Below the pieces are notes generated by a model. It was given only the letters and a program-made list of their open reading frames with translations. It had not been told where the DNA came from and searched no databases. Positions 59,317 through 64,000 of a stretch of 64,000 nt of DNA are shown in pieces (within the stretch, counting starts at the first letter, position 1; each line of letters opens with the position of its first letter). Origin of the DNA: Streptomyces barkulensis (GTDB lineage: Bacteria; Actinomycetota; Actinomycetes; Streptomycetales; Streptomycetaceae). The stretch covers positions 186,001 through 250,000 of the forward strand of contig NZ_PGSG01000006.1 in NCBI RefSeq assembly GCF_002843305.1, in the 5' to 3' direction. The position numbers and the translations under genes were made by a program.

Positions 59317-59535
59317 CCCCGAGACCTCCTTGTTCGCCCCACGCCACGTGATGGATGCCCTTTCGTCCGACGGCGGAAACCGCCCGACCCGGTACCGTGA
59401 CGCAGCCCTCACCGCCCGTTCACCACCGGTGGCCCCGAGTGCGCCGTAGTGCGCGGGCCGCCCCGCCCACGGCCCCCGCTCGGCACCCGCCCGGCTCCAC
59501 CTCGGCCCCCGACCCGTCCCGGCTCCCGACCCGTC

Positions 59536-60363
59536 TCAGTCCCGGGACATCTCCTCCAGCTGGGCCAGCACGTGCCGGGGCCGGTTGGTGATGATGGCGT
59601 CCACGCCGAGCAGCGCGCACAGCTCCACGTCGGCCGGGTCGTCCACCGTCCACACGTGCACCCGGTGGCCCTCCCGGTGCGCCCACGCCACGTACTCGGG
59701 GTGGTTGCGCAGGATCCGGATGCTCGGCCCGGCGATCCCCACGCCCGGCGGCAGCCTCCCGTCGCGGTGGCGCGGCAGCAGGAACTGCATCAGGTAGACG
59801 GTGGGGATCCACGGCGCCGCGGCCCGTATCCGGTGCAGGGAGCGCGCGGAGAAGCTCATCACGCGCACGGGAATGGCCGGATCGTGACGGGCCAGCACCC
59901 GCAGCAGCTCCTCCTCCACCTGCCCCGCCCAGCGGGTGGGGTGCTTGGTCTCGACGGCCAGCTCCACCCGGCGCCCCGCGGAGGCCTGCTCCTCCACCAG
60001 GCGCAGCAGCCGCTCCAGGGTGAGGACGGAGGTGTGCTCGCGGCTCTCGGTCTCGGGCGACTCCTCGTCACCGAGCCGCCCCTTCCAGGAGCCGAAGTCC
60101 AGTTCGGCCAGCTCGGCCAGCTCCAGCGAGGAGACGGCGCCGCGGCCGTTGGAGGTACGGTTGACGCGGCGGTCGTGGACGCACACCAGGTGCCCGTCGG
60201 CGGTGAGCCGCACATCGCACTCCAGCGCGTCGGCGCCGTCCTCGACGGCTCTGCGGTACGCGGCCAGGGTGTGTTCGGGGGCGTCCTCGGAGGCCCCGCG
60301 GTGGGCGACGACTGAGATGGGGCGCCGGGATCCGGGCGACCCCTGGGGCTGGTCAGGGCTCAC
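59536..60363 (-). CDS. Glycerophosphodiester phosphodiesterase
   Basis: This encodes 275 residues from GTG at 60363. GDPD-fold catalytic motifs are present: VVAHRGASEDAPEHT (catalytic His), ALECDVRLTADGHLVCVHD (Glu, Asp and second His) and LAVETKHP. It hydrolyses glycerophosphodiesters to glycerol 3-phosphate and an alcohol. No signal peptide is seen, so it is probably cytoplasmic. Divergent from htrA across 167 bases. Confidence 0.9.
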   Translation of the reverse strand: MSPDQPQGSPGSRRPISVVAHRGASEDAPEHTLAAYRRAVEDGADALECDVRLTADGHLVCVHDRRVNRTSNGRGAVSSLELAELAELDFGSWKGRLGDEESPETESREHTSVLTLERLLRLVEEQASAGRRVELAVETKHPTRWAGQVEEELLRVLARHDPAIPVRVMSFSARSLHRIRAAAPWIPTVYLMQFLLPRHRDGRLPPGVGIAGPSIRILRNHPEYVAWAHREGHRVHVWTVDDPADVELCALLGVDAIITNRPRHVLAQLEEMSRD

Positions 60364-60530
60364 CGCGTTATGGTGCCACCCCGCCCCGTGCGCGGCGGCC
60401 CGGGCGTCCGTTCGGACGGGTGCGCTTACGCCAGTCTGACGTGCGGTGGGAGAAGCTTGACGCCATACACCTGAATACGCGCGCCGCCTCCGGGAAGACG
60501 CGCGACTGTCGTGTACCTGAGGAGAGAGCT

Positions 60531-62276
60531 GTGAGCACCGAGAACGAGGGCGCCGCCGGCGAGCACGCGGCCGGCGCCCCCGTGCCGCACCCGCCGGCCG
60601 ACCGGTCCGCCGCGAACGACGCCGCCGCGCCCAGGACACCGACCGACAGCCCGCCGGAGGACTACGACCTCCAGGCCCCCGCGCCCGCCCCCGCCCCGGA
60701 GGCGGCGCCGAGGGACGAGTCGACGACCCTCCTGCGGAAGATCGAGCCGGAGGGCCCCGAGCCGTCGTCCCAGCCCGGCCACCAGCCCCCCGCCCAGCCC
60801 GCGCCCCCCGCCGCACAGGGCCCCGCCGAGCAGGGGCACGCCGCACAGGGGCAGGCGCAGGGCCACCCGGCCCCGCAGCCCCCGCCGGCCCCGCAGGGCC
60901 ACCACACCCCGCAGGACCCTGCCGCCGCGCAGCAGCCCCCCGCCGCGCAGCAGCCCCCCGCCGCACAGCAGCCCCCCGCCGCGTACGCCTCCCCCGCCCC
61001 CCACTCCTCCGCCGGGCAGTGGGGCGCACCGGGTGGCGGCTACGACGCCTACGGCACCCCGCAACCCGCCCCGGGAGCCCCCGGCGCACCCGGCACCCCC
61101 GGTGGCGGCCCGGCCTCCCCCTGGGGTGCGCCGCTCGCCTCCCCGCCGCCCCCGGAGGGCCAGAAGAAGAAGCGCGGCTTCGGCGGCCTGATCGCCGCCG
61201 TCGCGGCGGCGGCCCTCCTCGCGGGCGGCGTCGGCACGGGCGTCGGCTTCTGGGCCGCCGACCGCGCGGACCGCGGCTCGACGACCATCTCCGCCGACGG
61301 CGGCCTCGAACAGGTCGACCGCGCCCCCGACTCCGTCGCCGGCATCGCGGCCAAGGCCCTGCCCAGCGTCGTGACGATCCAGGCCGAGGGCGGCGGCGAG
61401 AGCGGCACCGGCACCGGCTTCGTCTACGACCAGCAGGGCCACATCATGACCAACAACCACGTGGTGGCCAGCGCGGCCGACGGCGGCGAGCTGACCGCCA
61501 CCTTCTCCGACGGCCGCGAGTACGACGCCGAGGTCGTCGGCCTGGCCCAGGGCTACGACGTGGCGGTCATCAAGCTGAAGAACGCCGGCGACGCCAAGCT
61601 CACCCCGCTGCCGCTCGGCAACTCCGACAAGGTCCAGGTCGGTGACGCCACCATCGCCATCGGCGCCCCGTACGGCCTGTCCGGCACGGTCACCACCGGC
61701 ATCATCAGCGCCAAGAACCGCCCCGTGGCCTCCAGCGACGGCCAGGGCTCCAAGGCCTCCTACATGAGCGCCCTCCAGACCGACGCCTCCATCAACCCCG
61801 GCAACTCCGGCGGCCCGCTGCTCAACGCCAAGGGCGCGGTCATCGGCATCAACTCCGCCATCCAGTCGGCCGGCGGCGGCCTCGGCCAGGGCGCACCCGG
61901 CAGCATCGGCCTCGGCTTCGCCATCCCGATCAACCAGGCCCAGCGTGTGGGCAAGGCCCTGATCGAGACCGGCGAGCCCGTCTACCCGGTCATCGGCGTC
62001 CAGGTCGACCTCCGCGCCCAGGGCAACGGCGCCCGCATCATCGAGGACACCGACGACGGCAGCGACCCCATCACCCCGGGCGGCCCGGCCGACAAGGCGG
62101 GCCTGAAGCCGGGCGACGTGATCACCAGGCTCGACGGTGTCCCGATCGACAGCGGCCCCACCCTGATCAGCGAGATCTGGGCCCACGAGCCGGGCGAGAA
62201 GATCTCGATCACCTACATGCGTGGCGGCAAGCAGAACAAGGCCGAACTGACCCTGGGTTCCCGCGAGGGCGACTGA
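60531..62276 (+). CDS. HtrA/DegP-type membrane-anchored serine protease
   Basis: This encodes 581 residues. GTG at 60531 follows GGAGAGAG. The first about 210 residues are cytoplasmic and disordered, with Pro/Gln/Ala runs including three QQPPAA units from an 18-bp repeat (60921-60982). One membrane helix follows (about 217-240), then the trypsin-like domain with catalytic His310 (TNNHVV), Asp343 (GYDVAVIKL) and Ser426 (NPGNSGGPL). The C-terminal PDZ domain (about 480-570) includes GGPADKAGLKPGDVITRLDG. It acts outside the membrane in protein quality control. Confidence 0.92.
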   Translation: MSTENEGAAGEHAAGAPVPHPPADRSAANDAAAPRTPTDSPPEDYDLQAPAPAPAPEAAPRDESTTLLRKIEPEGPEPSSQPGHQPPAQPAPPAAQGPAEQGHAAQGQAQGHPAPQPPPAPQGHHTPQDPAAAQQPPAAQQPPAAQQPPAAYASPAPHSSAGQWGAPGGGYDAYGTPQPAPGAPGAPGTPGGGPASPWGAPLASPPPPEGQKKKRGFGGLIAAVAAAALLAGGVGTGVGFWAADRADRGSTTISADGGLEQVDRAPDSVAGIAAKALPSVVTIQAEGGGESGTGTGFVYDQQGHIMTNNHVVASAADGGELTATFSDGREYDAEVVGLAQGYDVAVIKLKNAGDAKLTPLPLGNSDKVQVGDATIAIGAPYGLSGTVTTGIISAKNRPVASSDGQGSKASYMSALQTDASINPGNSGGPLLNAKGAVIGINSAIQSAGGGLGQGAPGSIGLGFAIPINQAQRVGKALIETGEPVYPVIGVQVDLRAQGNGARIIEDTDDGSDPITPGGPADKAGLKPGDVITRLDGVPIDSGPTLISEIWAHEPGEKISITYMRGGKQNKAELTLGSREGD

Positions 62277-62294
62277 CGAACCGGCTAGGCTGTC

Positions 62295-62326
62295 CCCCAC
62301 GCCGTACCGCACGGCGCGGCGTGGGG
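62295..62326 (+). terminator. Hairpin between htrA and tRNA-Ser
   Basis: CCCCACGCCG (62295-62304) and CGGCGTGGGG (62317-62326) pair perfectly. The right arm covers the first two bases of the tRNA, so this is either the htrA terminator or part of the tRNA leader. TAGGCT at 62286-62291 is a plausible -10 element for the tRNA. Confidence 0.5.
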
Positions 62327-62411
62327 AGGCTTGCCCGAGCGGCCTAAGGGAACGGTCTTGAAAACCGTCGTGGTGGCGACACCACCGTGGGTTCAAATCC
62401 CACAGCCTCCG
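62325..62411 (+). tRNA. tRNA-Ser (anticodon TGA)
   Basis: This is an 87-base class II tRNA. The acceptor GGAGGCT pairs with AGCCTCC, the anticodon stem ACGGT/ACCGT encloses the loop CTTGAAA with anticodon TGA, the long variable arm is GGTGG/CCACC, and the T arm is GTGGG-TTCAAAT-CCCAC. The 3' CCA is not encoded. It reads UCA and UCG codons. Confidence 0.97.
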
Positions 62412-62420
62412 CACCTCACA

Positions 62421-62455
62421 ACGGCCCCCGACCAGCGCATGCGGCCGGGGGCCGT
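62421..62455 (+). terminator. tRNA-Ser terminator
   Basis: ACGGCCCCCG (62421-62430) pairs with CGGGGGCCGT (62446-62455). The same hairpin recurs after the tRNA fragment near 63713-63748. Confidence 0.8.
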
Positions 62456-62617
62456 CGCCATGCCGACCACCCGCCGGCGACAGTCCTTCCCGCTCGGTGG
62501 GGCACGGCTTGTCGGCTCGACAGCAACGGAGTAGCACCGGATGCCTCTGTGCGCAGCGCCAACCAACGCTGAGCATGTTGGAGTGGCAGTCGAATGCGGG
62601 ATGGGTGCTGATTCGCG

Positions 62618-63079
62618 GTGAGCGTTGCAGGTGACGGGAGAGATCGCTTCGCCGCTGTCGTTGCCTGGGCGCTCCTCGGCGTTGTTCTCCTGGCCTTCAC
62701 GGCGTTCCTCGGGGTGAGGGCCGCCGTCGGGTTCGGCATCCTCGGCGAAGGCGGACACATCGTCGCCTCGCGGTGCGTCGAGCAGGGCGGAGGCAGGGCC
62801 GGCCCGGACGTCGAATGCGAGGGAACGCTCGTCAACGGTGACGAGAAGACGAGTGGTCAGCTGGTCAAGGTGCGCTTGTTCTCCGCGGAAGAGGGCGACA
62901 CCATCCCCGTCCACCGCGCTCCCTGGGGAACCTATGAGGCGCTGGACGACAGCCTCTTCGCCAAGGCCGGGCAAGGCGTGTTTCTCGCGCTGCTCACGGC
63001 CGCCGCCGTCGGCTGCTTCGTACGCGCCTGGTCTTTCGTGCGCCGAACAGCACGAGAGCCGGTGAGGCGGGTGGAGTGA
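62618..63079 (+). CDS. Small two-helix membrane protein, paralogue A
   Basis: This encodes 153 residues from GTG at 62618, with no strong ribosome site. Helix 1 (about 12-38) and helix 2 (about 116-138) flank an extracytoplasmic domain containing RCVEQGGGRAGPDVECEG and a later VHRAPWGTYEALDD. The pattern Cys-x3-GGGRAG-x4-Cys-x-Gly is shared with the next gene. No family is recognised. It lies between tRNA-Ser and its degenerate copy. Confidence 0.7.
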   Translation: MSVAGDGRDRFAAVVAWALLGVVLLAFTAFLGVRAAVGFGILGEGGHIVASRCVEQGGGRAGPDVECEGTLVNGDEKTSGQLVKVRLFSAEEGDTIPVHRAPWGTYEALDDSLFAKAGQGVFLALLTAAAVGCFVRAWSFVRRTAREPVRRVE

Positions 63080-63112
63080 CTTCGGGTTGGAGCTGCCGTG
63101 CATGCTGTGTCT

Positions 63113-63610
63113 ATGACAAGGGGGCGAAGACGCGACATCGCTGTCTACGGGATGTTCACCCTGCTGGGCACCGCGGCGGTGGCATGGACTGTGATCACCG
63201 GGCTCGTGCAGCTGGACCTGCTGGGGAACGCTGTCCAGGTTCGGCTCACAGAGTGCCACCAGGAGGGCGGAGGGCGTGCAGGGAGCCACTCCGTGTGCAG
63301 CGGCCCGCAGGTTGGCAGCGAGACGCGCACAGTGGAGATCCGGTACGAAGGCCGCCCGGGAGAGGTCGTTCGTGCCGCGCAGAAGCCGTGGGGCAGCTAT
63401 GTGCCGGTGGAGACAGGCTTCGTCGCGTGGGGCATCTGGGTGCTGGCGCCTGTTGTCTGTCTCATGGGGACAGTCGCCGCCGGTGCGCTCACCGGCAGAG
63501 AGATACGCCGAGTACGGCAGCGGTTCAGCGGGCACGGCCGATCCTCTGGGGCACGCAGCGGGCACGGCGACGATGACGACGGCTCCTCGGGGGCGGTCGC
63601 ACCCGTCTGA
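63113..63610 (+). CDS. Small two-helix membrane protein, paralogue B
   Basis: This encodes 165 residues from ATG at 63113, 33 bases after paralogue A. The topology is the same: helix 1 (about 10-35), outer domain with ECHQEGGGRAGSHSVCSG and AQKPWGSYVPVE, then helix 2 (about 103-127). The cytoplasmic tail ends in Ser/Gly/Asp-rich sequence (SGHGDDDDGSSG). The shared cysteine pair suggests a disulfide in the outer loop. Function unknown. Confidence 0.7.
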   Translation: MTRGRRRDIAVYGMFTLLGTAAVAWTVITGLVQLDLLGNAVQVRLTECHQEGGGRAGSHSVCSGPQVGSETRTVEIRYEGRPGEVVRAAQKPWGSYVPVETGFVAWGIWVLAPVVCLMGTVAAGALTGREIRRVRQRFSGHGRSSGARSGHGDDDDGSSGAVAPV

Positions 63611-63627
63611 CCCGTGCGGGAACGATC

Positions 63628-63704
63628 AGCCCGCCTGATCGGCGAAGGTCCTGGAAACCGTCGTGGTGACGGCACCACCGTCGGTTCGAATCCCACAGCC
63701 TCTG
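63628..63704 (+). pseudogene. Degenerate tRNA-Ser copy (3' half)
   Basis: The anticodon-arm, variable-arm and T-arm sequence of the intact tRNA recurs with scattered substitutions; the T loop is TTCGAAT. The D arm and acceptor 5' strand are not recognisable and the anticodon loop is changed, so it is not expected to fold as a tRNA. Confidence 0.75.
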
Positions 63705-63754
63705 CACTTCACAACGGCCCCCGACCAGCCCACACGACCGGGGGCCGTCGCCAT
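63647..63754 (+). repeat. 108-base imperfect direct repeat of 62354-62461
   Basis: The tRNA 3' half plus its terminator is repeated with 12 differences in 108 positions and no gaps. The two copies bracket the paralogous membrane-protein genes. Confidence 0.88.
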
Positions 63755-63830
63755 CCCCGTCGCCCGCCACAGCGGGCCGGGGGCCGTTGGCGTTCCGGGA
63801 GTGTCAGTGGCCGGCGGCAGACTCGTCGGC

Positions 63831-64000
63831 ATGGGTGACCAGGTGCGCTTGAGAGACGTCGAACCGGCCGATCTGGAGGAGTTCTTCACGCAGGAGCACG
63901 ATCCCGAGGCCGTGCGGCGGTCGAAGTTCCCGCCCCGGGAGCGGGAGGCCTTCATGACCCACTGGGAGACGAGGGTCCTCGGCGATCCCACCGTCCTCGT
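63831..64000 (+). CDS. GNAT-family N-acetyltransferase, N-terminal part (3' end outside window)
   Basis: The frame from ATG at 63831 is open to the window edge, 56 codons. The start MGDQVRLRDVEPADLEEFF is the typical first strand and helix of a GNAT acetyltransferase. The acetyl-CoA site lies outside the window, so the call rests on the N-terminus only. No strong ribosome site precedes it. Confidence 0.65.
   Translation, partial: MGDQVRLRDVEPADLEEFFTQEHDPEAVRRSKFPPREREAFMTHWETRVLGDPTVL

Noticed and set aside
62618..63754. Intact integrative element at tRNA-Ser
   Set aside because: The tRNA repeat suggests integration, but no integrase, excisionase or replication gene lies between the copies.

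Overview
The window is a chromosomal segment of a Streptomyces-type actinomycete. Base composition is very GC-rich, many genes start with GTG, and most coding regions carry long antisense shadow frames. The content is typical of Streptomyces: a fused cydDC gene, a TPP-riboswitch thiC, SpoIIE/HATPase regulators, small DUF5326 and DUF5926 proteins, and a primase/polymerase-like protein. From memory, the order thiC ... hisC-like, cydA, cydB, cydDC ... serS, pheA, Dyp peroxidase ... aminopeptidase P matches the core-chromosome order of S. coelicolor on one side of oriC. This was not checked by alignment. No rRNA operon, CRISPR array, intact transposase or integrase was seen.

Layout. 1-6.2 kb: a partial GNAT acetyltransferase, a degenerate Mrr-like protein divergent from a beta-lactamase-fold serine hydrolase, then a flavohemoprotein and a PPOX flavin protein. 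6.3-12.8 kb: Nudix hydrolase, a fructosamine-kinase/cystathionine-lyase gene pair joined without a stop codon, a low-molecular-weight tyrosine phosphatase, a holin-like membrane protein, a cupin, DUF5326 and a YibE/F membrane protein. 12.8-21 kb: TPP riboswitch and thiC, TPR protein, lipoprotein, Mut7-C RNase-domain protein, membrane protein, metallophosphoesterase and a LacI regulator. 21.4-29.2 kb: HisC-like aminotransferase and the cytochrome bd operon behind a Rex-type operator. 29.3-36 kb: HAD phosphatase, flavin oxidoreductase, two PIN toxin-antitoxin modules interleaved with broken copies of the oxidoreductase gene, KptA and an EphD-like hydrolase-SDR fusion.

36-44 kb: a two-ATPase, two-permease ABC operon, a MarR regulator, a second HAD phosphatase overlapping serS, a 630-base non-coding stretch with a DnaA-box cluster, and pheA. 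44-51 kb: a Dyp peroxidase and a copper-delivery cluster (CopC-CopD, PCuAC, SCO1, YcnI, membrane protein) on the minus strand. 51-62 kb: HATPase regulators, aminopeptidase P, a GAF/PP2C phosphatase, primase/polymerase-like protein, secreted protein, DUF5926, glycerophosphodiesterase and HtrA protease. 62.3-64 kb: tRNA-Ser(TGA), two paralogous small membrane proteins and a degenerate second copy of the tRNA 3' half with its terminator, then the start of a GNAT gene.

Functional themes. Respiration and redox appear as cytochrome bd under Rex, copper delivery to an oxidase, and a flavohemoglobin. Many genes also carry in-frame minisatellites that encode low-complexity linkers or loops (cydDC, the PP2C phosphatase, an anti-sigma-like HATPase, htrA, the PPOX protein, ptpA). 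The stretches most worth a second look are the DnaA-box cluster at 42966-43264, the duplicated toxin-antitoxin locus at 31.3-33.4 kb, the tRNA-Ser-bracketed membrane-protein pair at 62.3-63.8 kb, and the hairpin element translated as linker inside cydDC.
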